Positions 1 to 5,509 of a stretch of DNA of 5,509 nucleotides are shown piece after piece (the first letter of the stretch is position 1; every line of letters starts with the position of its first letter). The notes below the pieces were generated by a model. The model was not told the DNA's origin. It saw only the letters and a program-made list of their open reading frames with translations, and ran no database searches. This DNA is from Chloroflexota bacterium. GTDB lineage: Bacteria; Chloroflexota; Limnocylindria; Limnocylindrales; CSP1-4. The translations under genes and the position numbers were made by a program. The stretch is taken from assembly GCA_021790375.1 (NCBI GenBank), contig JAJYEB010000143.1:1-5509 (forward strand). Direction: 5' to 3'.

Positions 1-1805
1 CTCAACGCCGCGAACGGCATGACGAACGCGATCGTCGCGCCGGGCTCGAGGTAGAGCTCGATACAGCGCGCGTAGAAGTAGCCCGCCAGGTCCTGGTGCG
101 GGGCGCGGCCGGCTCCTCCGACCCAGATTCCGAGCCGCGTCGCCTCATCCCGGAACCGCTCCTGCATGGGTGCGGCCATGTAGCGGTAGGAGAGCCAAGG
201 GGGGTTACCGATCACGACGTCGGGTCGTTGGCCCGCGCCCGAGAGCCAGATCGGGCGCGACAGGTTGCGCGCCACATATCCCCAGATGTGGTCTCGGCCA
301 GCGGCCCGTAGATCGCGCAGGACGATGTAGGTTCCGACGAGTTCATCGACGTCGGCGGCATCGACGATGGCCGTGCGCCCGAGCCACACGCCAAAGGCCG
401 CCTCCTCCGCCCCTTGCTCGCCCAGGTCGAGCATGGCTTCGATGACGGCGTCGAGGACACCCGGATCACGCGTGACCGAAAACGGGAACGTCAAGCCGCG
501 CGGCGCGTCGGGGATCGGGATCGCGATCTCACGCTCGCCCATGAAGACTCGGGTGTTCCACTGGAGCGAGTCGCCCAGGTACACGGGCACGGTGATGGCC
601 GGGCGCTCGCGCAACCGCTGCTCGCCGAGCGCGAGCAGGTAGGTGACGCGGGCGATGATGGCGGCCACCGGGTGGACGTCGATGCCGAGCACGGTGGCGC
701 AACAGCGGCTGATGGCATCCGCGTTGGGCATGCCCGCGGCCTCCGCTGCGGCGAGGAAGCCGCGCACCGCGTGGAACACGAACGTGCCGCTCCCGCAGGC
801 GGGATCGAGCACCCGCTGATGGAGCGGGTCGGTTACGGCACGCTCGCACACCCGTGCCGCCAGCCAGTCGGGGGTGTAGTACTCGCCGAGGTCGTGCCGC
901 TGCTCGGGATCGATGAGCGACTCATACAGTCCTTTGAGGACGTCCGCCTGCACATCGCGGAGCGTGAAGCGCGCGACCTGCCGCGCGATCCGCTCCACGA
1001 GCTCGGCGCCGCCAGGGGCATCGAGGACCCAGTCGAAGAAGTCGCTCTCGACCGCCCCGTGGATGCCGGCGTCAGCGAACGGCTTTCCCGCGAGCAGGTC
1101 TGCTGCGCCCGGCATGCCGATGCCGAGGACCTGCGTGGCCATCGTCTTGGCCACGATCGTCAGGTAGGAGTGCTGGAAGAAGAGATCGTCAGCGTCCACG
1201 CTCGCGCCGTAGACGCGGCTGAGCAGGTCGGCCCACAGCCGGCGCCGAAGCTCCACGTCCGGTCGCGTGCCGACCTCGCCCCACATCGCTTGGAGGGCGC
1301 CGCGCGCCCGTGCGAACGCCACGCTCTCGCGCCCCAGTTCGCGTCGGATGAGTTCGGGTGTGGGGACGAGGTCGGCACGGACAGCGACAGCGGCGTCGAG
1401 CAGGGCGAGCACGTCCGCCCCGGCATCCCGCGTGCCGAAGCCGGGCAGGCGGGTGAGCTGACCGCGTCGCAGCTCGTACGGGGCGAAGTCTGCGCCGTCG
1501 GTGGCGATCCCGATGAACCGCAGCCCCGTCTGGTGCTCGCGGTCGGTGAGGTAGCGGGTGAGCTCTTCCTCCGCGTCGCCCCGCTCGCGCCGCAGGTCTC
1601 GCTTGAACTCGAACACGGTCTGTCCGAGCAAGGCATCGATGCGCCCTCGGACCTCAGGCACTGGCCGTTCGAAATCGACGTCACGGCTGGAGGCTCCGAG
1701 ACCATGCACGAGAAGCTCGAAGGTGAGTGCGCGGACCTTCTCGTGCCCGGGACGGGACGCGAGTTCGGCGATGATCTCCTGTAGGCGTTCCCGCGCCAGG
1801 ACCAC
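1..1805 (-). CDS. Type IIG-like restriction-modification enzyme: N-terminal PD-(D/E)xK-like nuclease plus N6-adenine DNA methyltransferase (3' end outside window)
   Basis: The minus frame is open from the TAG at 1848-1850 to the window edge, giving at least 601 codons. I start it at GTG 1805 because GGAGG (1810-1814) lies four bases upstream. Residues about 1-120 look like a restriction nuclease: RIDALLG with D57, then VFEFK with E66 and K68, fits the D-x(n)-E-x-K core, and a YLTDREH...IATDG stretch follows, as in other such domains. Residues about 120-290 are helix-rich (QHSYLTIVAK near 211-220). The methyltransferase part has GEYYTP at 307-312, motif I DPACGSGTF at 334-342 (S-adenosylmethionine binding), an acidic D376 in GIDVHP, GDS at 411-413, the catalytic NPPW at 534-537, and a strand near 590-597 (TIAFVMPF). 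NPPW indicates methylation of adenine N6. Known relatives are Eco57I-type single-chain restriction-modification enzymes; some defence islands carry similar methylases (BREX, DISARM). The target-recognition part should lie beyond the left edge. The methylase call is firm; the nuclease domain is inferred from its motif. Confidence 0.88.
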   Translation of the reverse strand, partial: MVLARERLQEIIAELASRPGHEKVRALTFELLVHGLGASSRDVDFERPVPEVRGRIDALLGQTVFEFKRDLRRERGDAEEELTRYLTDREHQTGLRFIGIATDGADFAPYELRRGQLTRLPGFGTRDAGADVLALLDAAVAVRADLVPTPELIRRELGRESVAFARARGALQAMWGEVGTRPDVELRRRLWADLLSRVYGASVDADDLFFQHSYLTIVAKTMATQVLGIGMPGAADLLAGKPFADAGIHGAVESDFFDWVLDAPGGAELVERIARQVARFTLRDVQADVLKGLYESLIDPEQRHDLGEYYTPDWLAARVCERAVTDPLHQRVLDPACGSGTFVFHAVRGFLAAAEAAGMPNADAISRCCATVLGIDVHPVAAIIARVTYLLALGEQRLRERPAITVPVYLGDSLQWNTRVFMGEREIAIPIPDAPRGLTFPFSVTRDPGVLDAVIEAMLDLGEQGAEEAAFGVWLGRTAIVDAADVDELVGTYIVLRDLRAAGRDHIWGYVARNLSRPIWLSGAGQRPDVVIGNPPWLSYRYMAAPMQERFRDEATRLGIWVGGAGRAPHQDLAGYFYARCIELYLEPGATIAFVMPFAAL

Positions 1806-1809
1806 GATG

Positions 1810-1814
1810 CCTCC
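1810..1814 (-). promoter_or_regulatory. Shine-Dalgarno GGAGG fixing the GTG start of the methylase
   Basis: On the minus strand GGAGG is followed by four bases (CATC) and then GTG at 1805. No other good start codon with a ribosome site lies between the upstream stop (1848-1850) and this point, so it decides the start. I see no convincing -35/-10 pair upstream; a TAGACT at 1845-1850 resembles a -10 box but has no matching -35. Confidence 0.6.
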
Positions 1815-1974
1815 GACCGTCGTGCCGTATTGGCCTTGGGAGGGAGTCTACGGCTGGACGCGTGGCTCGACGGCACGACTGCCCGACGTCCGCCTCGGCG
1901 CCCGGGCGGGGCCTCCCGTTGCGCGCGCCGGCTGGTGTACTCGCGTGGGCGGCAACTCCCACCTCCCACACCAT

Positions 1975-1986
1975 CACCACGTGGTG
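1975..1986. repeat. Perfect 12-bp palindrome CACCACGTGGTG
   Basis: The sequence equals its own reverse complement over 12 bases with a central CACGTG. It lies about 170 bases upstream of the GTG start of the methylase, in non-coding DNA. A perfect palindrome of this size could be a dimeric repressor or control-protein site. No regulator gene is visible in the window, so the role is unknown. Confidence 0.4.
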
Positions 1987-2062
1987 CTCGGGTGAGACGT
2001 TCGCGTGGTCGGGGCGAGCACCTCGGGCGGTCCCCAGGCGGCCTCGGGACGGTGTCCGAACT

Positions 2063-2079
2063 CCTTATCCCGGATCCAC
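2063..2079 (-). repeat. Possible right terminal inverted repeat of the IS1380 element (weak)
   Basis: Read on the minus strand the segment is gtggatccgggataagg, about 200 bases past the transposase stop, where an IS1380 end could lie. Its form (GTGGATC followed by a purine-rich tail) resembles ends I recall for actinobacterial IS1380 members, from memory only. A partial partner, gtggaccc, occurs at 5161-5168 on the plus strand in the orientation expected for the opposite end. No target duplication could be confirmed. Confidence 0.25.
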
Positions 2080-2180
2080 TGATCGGCGCGGCGTGACGGC
2101 CTGAGCCTGCCCATTCGCAGGGTTCGACGGGTGAGTGGCGACCCGCGGAGGTCCCGATATGGTCGACGGGGCCCCGACGT

Positions 2181-2202
2181 CCGGCCAGGGCCCGCTGGCC
2201 GG
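2181..2202. terminator. GC-rich stem-loop downstream of the IS1380 transposase remnant, possible terminator
   Basis: CCGGCCA (2181-2187) pairs perfectly with TGGCCGG (2196-2202) around an eight-base loop. It lies about 80 bases beyond the transposase stop on the minus strand. A second near-palindrome centred on CGGGGCCCCG (2167-2176) lies directly beside it. There is no T-run after the stem on either strand, so a classical intrinsic terminator is not shown. It could equally be a structural feature of the IS1380 end. Confidence 0.35.
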
Positions 2203-2280
2203 GTGCCCCCGATGGGCCTCCGTCGGTTTCTTCGCAGGCTCGCGCCAGCCCCCGAGCAGCCGAGCGGCCCGGAGCGAACG

Positions 2281-3369
2281 TCAGACCTGGAGCGGGATCG
2301 CCCGGAGGCGCGCGAGGGCCGCGGCGAAGCTGATCGCCCAGGGCCAGCGGGCCGGCAGGTGGAGCGTGAGGCGGCGCGCGGAGCGGGTGAGCCGGCCGGC
2401 CAGGCTGAACAGCCGGCGACGCAGCGTCTTCGTCGTCACGATCCCCTCGGTGAGCCCGATGCGGGCGGTCCAGCGCGCCAGGTTGTGGGCCAGCACCTGC
2501 ACCGCCAGCCAGGCCCCGTTGGCGGCGAACTTCCCCGACGGGAGATGATTCAGGCCGACGCCGTATTTGAGATCACGGATGGCGTTCTCGATCTCGGCGT
2601 GGCGGCGATGGTCGGCCTCGAGGGTGAGCGTGTCGCCGGCACGGTCGGTGATGAGGGCATGAAAGTCGTACTCGGTGAAGAGGGCGAGCTGGGAACCCGG
2701 CGTGGGCCGCACGCGCCGCACGATGAGCCGGACCGGGCGAGCGTCCTTCTGATCGGCGAACGGCGTGTAGGTCGTCTCGGCCACGTCGGCGCCGTCGCCG
2801 ATCCAATACGGGATGGGGGTCCAGGCCTCCTCGGGGATCGCCTCGATCAGGCGGCGCACGCTGCGGTGCTGGCGGATCGTGATGCTGAAGCGGACGTCCA
2901 TCTTCCGGCAGGCCGCGACCACCTCGGACGCATAGAAGCCGCTGTCGGCGCGCAGCGTGAGCTGGCCCGTCGCTCCCGCATCGCGCACCCGGCCGATCGT
3001 CTCGCGCAGGAAGTGGGCGGCCCCGCGCACGGTGTTGGCGTGGCCCTCGCGCAGGCGCGCCATGAGCACCTCGCCGGTTCCGGCGGCCACCGCGAGGAGG
3101 GGGTGATAGCCCCGCACGCCGGTGTACCCGTGGTGCGTGGCGCCCGCTTTGGCCAGCCCGTAGGTCTCGCAGATCGTCGAGTCGAGATCGATCGTGAGGG
3201 GCTCGCTGCCCGGTCCGGCACCGGCCGCCCAGGCCCGGGTGAGGAGCTCCCGGCTCACCCGGTCGAGCTGGCGCACGTGGCCCCAGCGGAAGCTGCGCAG
3301 GAACGTGCCGAGCGTCGAGGGCGCCTTCACGCCGGGGTTCCGCAGCTGGATCTCACGCGAGTATCTATG
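2281..3369 (-). pseudogene. IS1380-family DDE transposase, 5'-truncated remnant
   Basis: From about 3339 down to the TGA at 2281-2283 the minus frame encodes roughly 350 residues of an IS1380-family transposase. The family signatures are clear: VKAPSTLGTFLR near the truncated start, IDLDSTICETYG with the first catalytic Asp (codon 3181-3183), RADSGFYA with the second Asp (2944-2946), and HAEIENAIRDLK with the catalytic Glu (2587-2589). These are followed by HLPSGKFAANGAW and a C-terminal RRRLFSLAGRLTRSARR-LTLHLP tail. All three catalytic residues are present and I see no internal stop. Family members are usually about 430-460 residues, so roughly the first 100 are missing. Upstream of about 3339 the residues no longer match the family. 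At 3369 the sequence meets the IS1634 insertion, and the open frame beyond it is out of phase with the IS1634 gene. The enzyme is therefore very probably inactive. Confidence 0.85.
3360..3369. repeat. Left copy of the IS1634 target-site duplication (agtatctatg)
   Basis: This 10-base word is identical to 5139-5148 and in the same orientation. It lies just outside the left end of the IS1634 unit, 34 bases beyond the transposase stop. The A/T-rich word stands out in GC-rich DNA, so an exact chance match at both edges is unlikely. IS1634 relatives are known for long and variable target duplications. Confidence 0.7.
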
Positions 3370-3395
3370 GGCGATGACTCGGGTGAGCTGACGGC

Positions 3396-3402
3396 TGACC
3401 GG
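3396..3402 (+). repeat. Left subterminal inverted-repeat element TGACCGG of IS1634
   Basis: It matches the reverse complement of 5111-5117. A near-copy, CTGACGG, immediately precedes it, so the end carries two similar half-sites. It may be part of the transposase-binding end sequence. Confidence 0.4.
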
Positions 3403-3403
3403 T

Positions 3404-5083
3404 TCAGGCGGTGACGGCAGCCTCGACCGGGGCCACGCCGAAGATGCGCGGCGGCTCGGGGACCTCGGCGGCCTTGAAGATGGCGGCCTGGCGGGTTGTG
3501 ATCTCGGTCCGCTGGGCGACCTCGCCGGCGGGTCCGGCAAAGCGCCCGAGATGGAGCTTGTCGAGCTCGGTGCGCAGGTTGCGCCAGGTGTCGCCGGTGG
3601 CCTGCTCGGCAAGGCGGATGAGGAGCAGGGCGAGCCAACACAGCAGGACGTGGGCGCGGATGCGCTGCTCCTTGCGGTGATAGACCGGACGCAGGTCGAG
3701 CGTCGTCTTCATGTCCCGCCAGCCCCGCTCGACCTCGAGGAGCTGCTTGTACCCGGTCGCGACGTCCTCGGCCGAGAGCGTCGGGTCGCTGGTCCGCAGG
3801 AGGAACTTGCCGTCGAGCTTCGCGTCGGCCGCCACGGCCGCCCGGTCGATGCGCAGCAACCCGGCGGCGGTCACCCGCAGGAAGCGCCGGTTGGTCGGCG
3901 TCCCGCGCAGGTCGCAGGCGAGCTGCTCGCGCGCCGCCGCGGCGAGGTCGTCCGACCCTGCGATCGCGGCCTCGAGCGTCGCGACGAGCCGCTCGCGGAT
4001 CGCGGCGTCGCGGGTCGCCTCGTCGGGGTTGCGGCAGACGACGAAGCGGTCCCGCATCGTCCCGTCGTCGAGGACGACCTCCTTGACCTCGAGGTTGCCG
4101 GCCACGACGTGGTAGCGACCCTGCCGCGCGAGGGCGGCCTTCGCCTCGGCGCTCTCGCTCCGCAGCTTCTCGCCGCTGATGTAGTGGCCGCCGGCGCGCT
4201 GGAGGTAGCGCCGGTTCTCGGCCGAGGCGAAGCCCCGGTCGGTGACCCACACGACCCGGCCGAGCTTCCAGGCGCGCAGATCGTCCTTGACAGAGCGGAT
4301 CAGCACCTGGTCGCTGGCGTTGCCGGGCAGGGTCCAGACCCGGATCGGGATCCCCTCCCGGGTGACGGCGAGACCGATCACGACCTGGGGCAGGTCGGGG
4401 CGGTGGTCCTTGGAGTGACCGCTGTACGCCCGGAAGCCCGCCGGTGCACCGTCCGAGGGCGGGTCGGCCGCCTCGGTCTCGAAGTACGTGCTCGTGGTGT
4501 CGAAGAAGAGCAGGTCGACTTCGAGGTTGAGCAGGTTCGCGGTCGCCCAGTACACCTGCTCCGCAAGCTCGGCCTCGATCTCCGTCAGCCAGTCCATCGC
4601 CCGATAGCACTGGTCGTCGGAGAGCGACTCGAGCCCAGGCATGGCGACCCGCTCGCTCACCCAGGCGGCACACGACAGCTTGGAGGAAGGCGCCAGAGCC
4701 CGGTTCGCGACCATCGCGAGCAGGGCCCGTTCGGCCGCAGGATCCAGACGCCGGCCGCGCAGCAGGCGGGCCATGATCTCGCCAATCCCGAGCCTGGACC
4801 ACAACCCCTCGAGGAGCCAGGCACCGCCCAGGGGCCGGGACTCACAGAAGCGCAGCTCCGGCGCCGCGGCCGCCGCGAGGGCCTCACCCGGCGGGAGGGC
4901 TCGGGAGAGGGAGCCGATGAGCCGCCGGATGGCGTCCCGGTCGAGCTCGTCCTCGCGGCCGAAGTGGTAGAGCACGCGGACCTTCGAGCGATGGGCGGCC
5001 GGGTCCCACTCGTTGTGGGCGAGCTGGAGATAGCGGACGAGCGTGCCATCCGCGGCCCGTCGGGTGGTGGTCCGCAGGTACAT
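3404..5083 (-). CDS. IS1634-family transposase
   Basis: This 559-residue DDE transposase cuts and joins the ends of its own element. It has the expected full family length and no visible disruption. The N-terminus (MYLRTTTRR...VRYLQLAHNEWDP) is the typical family opening, which supports ATG 5083. The RNase H-like catalytic core shows FDTTSTYF with D195, a GHSKDHRPDLPQVVIGLAV block at 222-240, TLPGNASD at 251-258, TDRGFAS with D282, and GHYISGEKLR at 299-308. The long insertion typical of IS4-type enzymes follows, then YKQLLEVERGWRDMK with E452, and LDLRPVYHRKEQRIRAHVLL at 462-481. D195, D282 and E452 form the catalytic triad. The -10 box ends six bases before the ATG, suggesting a leaderless message. 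The gene reads toward the IS1380 remnant. The short C-terminal tail ends at TGA 3404-3406. Confidence 0.95.
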   Translation of the reverse strand: MYLRTTTRRAADGTLVRYLQLAHNEWDPAAHRSKVRVLYHFGREDELDRDAIRRLIGSLSRALPPGEALAAAAAPELRFCESRPLGGAWLLEGLWSRLGIGEIMARLLRGRRLDPAAERALLAMVANRALAPSSKLSCAAWVSERVAMPGLESLSDDQCYRAMDWLTEIEAELAEQVYWATANLLNLEVDLLFFDTTSTYFETEAADPPSDGAPAGFRAYSGHSKDHRPDLPQVVIGLAVTREGIPIRVWTLPGNASDQVLIRSVKDDLRAWKLGRVVWVTDRGFASAENRRYLQRAGGHYISGEKLRSESAEAKAALARQGRYHVVAGNLEVKEVVLDDGTMRDRFVVCRNPDEATRDAAIRERLVATLEAAIAGSDDLAAAAREQLACDLRGTPTNRRFLRVTAAGLLRIDRAAVAADAKLDGKFLLRTSDPTLSAEDVATGYKQLLEVERGWRDMKTTLDLRPVYHRKEQRIRAHVLLCWLALLLIRLAEQATGDTWRNLRTELDKLHLGRFAGPAGEVAQRTEITTRQAAIFKAAEVPEPPRIFGVAPVEAAVTA

Positions 5084-5089
5084 GCCGAC

Positions 5090-5118
5090 ATGGTAGCCAA
5101 GCGTGCCTAGCCGGTCAA
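5090..5118 (-). promoter_or_regulatory. Promoter of the IS1634 transposase, leaderless type
   Basis: On the minus strand TTGACC (5113-5118, five of six to the -35 consensus) is followed after exactly 17 bases by TACCAT (5090-5095, four of six to the -10 consensus). Only six bases then separate the -10 box from the ATG at 5083, so transcription would begin at or next to the start codon. There is no Shine-Dalgarno, which fits a leaderless message. The -35 box overlaps the inverted-repeat element TGACCGG, so transposase bound to the end could block its own promoter (inference). Confidence 0.6.
5111..5117 (-). repeat. Right subterminal inverted-repeat element TGACCGG of IS1634
   Basis: It is the inverted partner of 3396-3402 and overlaps the -35 box of the transposase promoter. 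A further inverted pair, ggtca (5113-5117) and tgacc (5131-5135), lies at the same end. Confidence 0.4.
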
Positions 5119-5138
5119 TACACCCCGTGCTGACCAGT

Positions 5139-5148
5139 AGTATCTATG
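5139..5148. repeat. Right copy of the IS1634 target-site duplication (agtatctatg)
   Basis: Identical in sequence and orientation to 3360-3369. Removing 3370-5148 would rejoin the flanks into a single copy of this word. Confidence 0.7.
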
Positions 5149-5174
5149 TCATTCCGCTCCGTGGACCCATTTCT

Positions 5175-5201
5175 CGGCCTCACTCGTGCTCGCCGAGGCC
5201 G
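5175..5201 (-). terminator. Hairpin across the stop codon of the secreted-protein gene, possible terminator
   Basis: CGGCCTC (5175-5181) pairs perfectly with GAGGCCG (5195-5201) around 13 bases. The TGA stop of the small secreted protein (5180-5182) falls in one arm. No T-run follows on the minus strand, so termination is only a possibility. A perfect palindrome, AGAGCGCTCT (5205-5214), lies inside the coding end next to it. Confidence 0.3.
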
Positions 5202-5443
5202 CTCAGAGCGCTCTCCGAGCCCAAGAGCTGCGGAAGCCCGGTCACGGTCGCGGTGCGGTCGTTGCTGAGGTTCAGCGTCCAGGTTCCGGTTACCTCGTAC
5301 GGCGGGTCCACCGGCACCGTGCCGCAGGAGAACACAGCCCCCGTGATGTCCCCGTGGTACGTCGCGCTCTTGCTCTCCGCCGCCACCGGCGCGACCAGCG
5401 CGAATGCGATGAGCAGGGCCATTGGCAACGCGAATCTGCGCAT
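5180..5443 (-). CDS. Small secreted protein of unknown function, possibly C-terminally truncated
   Basis: The gene encodes 87 residues. The start at ATG 5443 is set by a strong GGAGG eight bases upstream; an ATG at 5450 is in another frame. Residues 1-22 form a clear Sec signal peptide: Arg2-Arg3, a hydrophobic core (MALLIAFALVAP), and V20-A21-A22 before E23 as a likely signal peptidase I site. The mature part of about 65 residues has one cysteine (FSCGTV, so no internal disulfide) and an alternating beta-type stretch, VTGTWTLNLSNDRTATVT. This resembles small extracytoplasmic beta-sheet proteins annotated as hypothetical. I do not recognise the function. After ATVT the sequence (GLPQLLGSESALSGLGEHE) loses that beta pattern and stops 31 bases from the IS1634 target duplication. 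The C-terminus may have been lost in the rearrangements there. The hairpin at the stop codon argues instead for a natural end. Confidence 0.7.
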   Translation of the reverse strand: MRRFALPMALLIAFALVAPVAAESKSATYHGDITGAVFSCGTVPVDPPYEVTGTWTLNLSNDRTATVTGLPQLLGSESALSGLGEHE

Positions 5444-5451
5444 GTTCCATC

Positions 5452-5456
5452 CCTCC
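5452..5456 (-). promoter_or_regulatory. Shine-Dalgarno GGAGG of the secreted-protein gene
   Basis: On the minus strand GGAGG is followed by eight bases and then ATG 5443. An intervening ATG at 5450 is too close to the site and in a different frame, so 5443 is the start. The rest of the window to 5509 is GC-rich and shows no clear promoter. Confidence 0.65.
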
Positions 5457-5509
5457 GTTCGACGTGCCCCGGTGCCGTGCCCCCCGCGCGGCAGCCCGGC
5501 GCGTGGATC

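Larger units (their letters stand above)
1806..2280. other. 475-base intergenic stretch without a supportable gene
   Basis: This lies between the start of the methylase and the stop of the IS1380 transposase remnant. None of the open frames crossing it shows a recognisable domain, and they look like chance frames in GC-rich DNA. It contains the methylase ribosome site, a perfect 12-bp palindrome at 1975-1986, a possible IS1380 end near 2063-2079 and a strong hairpin at 2181-2202. The part from about 2063 to 2280 is probably the non-coding 3' tail of the IS1380 element. The part from 1850 to 2060 is probably the upstream region of the methylase. Confidence 0.55.
3370..5138 (-). mobile_element. 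IS1634-family (IS4 superfamily) insertion sequence, apparently complete
   Basis: The unit is about 1.77 kb and carries one full-length transposase on the minus strand. It is bounded by the direct repeat agtatctatg. Short non-coding ends flank the gene: 34 bases at the left and 55 at the right. The ends share an inverted TGACCGG (3396-3402 and, as its complement, 5111-5117) and a looser GGGTG...TGAC pattern outside it. A long perfect terminal repeat is not visible, so the exact ends rest mainly on the direct repeat and may be a few bases off. It has inserted directly beside the broken IS1380 gene. Confidence 0.75.

Noticed and set aside
414..1784. Long plus-strand open frame (456 codons) opposite the methylase
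   Set aside because: It is antisense to a frame with clear methylase motifs and has no recognisable domain. GC-rich coding DNA commonly leaves the opposite strand open.
1160..1969. Minus-strand open frame (269 codons) overlapping the start of the methylase
   Set aside because: It is out of phase with the nuclease-methylase frame, rich in Arg and Ser, and has no domain.
2110..2145. gggttcga resembling a tRNA T-loop
   Set aside because: The flanking bases do not form the five-pair T-stem, and no acceptor, D-arm or anticodon arm can be placed around it.
2131..3414. Plus-strand open frame (427 codons) opposite the IS1380 remnant
   Set aside because: It is antisense to conserved DDE transposase sequence and shows no domain or convincing start signal.
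3327..4802. Minus-strand open frame (491 codons) overlapping the IS1634 transposase in another phase
   Set aside because: Its translation is rich in Arg, Pro and Gly and has no motif, while the other phase contains every family signature.
3551..5110. Long plus-strand open frame (519 codons) opposite the IS1634 transposase
   Set aside because: The minus strand encodes an unmistakable full-length transposase; the plus frame is low-complexity shadow sequence.
5202..5219. Palindromic ctcagagcgctctccgag as an operator
   Set aside because: Only the inner AGAGCGCTCT is symmetric and it lies inside the coding end of the secreted protein; better explained as coding sequence or part of a hairpin region.

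Overview
This is a GC-rich window (well over 60% G+C by eye). The codon usage, a leaderless-type transposase promoter and the transposase subgroups fit an actinobacterial or Chloroflexota-like genome. That assignment is an inference; nothing in the window fixes the taxon. All four recognisable genes read on the minus strand.

The left third (1-1805, minus) is the 5' part, at least 601 codons, of a large DNA-modification enzyme. It has an N-terminal PD-(D/E)xK-like nuclease signature (D57, E66-x-K68), a helical middle region, and an N6-adenine methyltransferase domain with GEYYTP, DPACGSGTF and NPPW motifs. This is the architecture of single-chain type IIG (Eco57I-like) restriction-modification enzymes and related phage-defence methylases. 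It starts at GTG 1805 behind a GGAGG Shine-Dalgarno and runs off the left edge. The next 475 bases (1806-2280) hold no gene that I can support, only hairpins, a perfect 12-bp palindrome and a possible IS end.

The middle (about 2060-5150) is a nest of two insertion sequences. The first is an IS1380-family transposase remnant (2281 to about 3369, minus). It keeps its DDE catalytic residues but lacks roughly its first 100 codons. Against that remnant sits an apparently intact IS1634-family element (about 3370-5138) with a full 559-residue DDE transposase. An exact 10-bp direct repeat, agtatctatg, flanks the IS1634 unit at 3360-3369 and 5139-5148 and looks like its target-site duplication. Joining the flanks does not restore the missing start of the IS1380 gene, so that gene was probably already broken when IS1634 arrived.

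The right end (5180-5443, minus) encodes a short secreted protein of 87 residues with a clear signal peptide and a strong Shine-Dalgarno. A hairpin sits across its stop codon. I do not recognise its function, and it may have lost its C-terminus.

The overall picture is a defence-type restriction-modification gene beside an insertion-sequence hot spot, a typical accessory-region layout. I see no CRISPR array, tRNA or rRNA. The most interesting object is the fused nuclease-methylase, whose partners, if any, lie to the left of the window.
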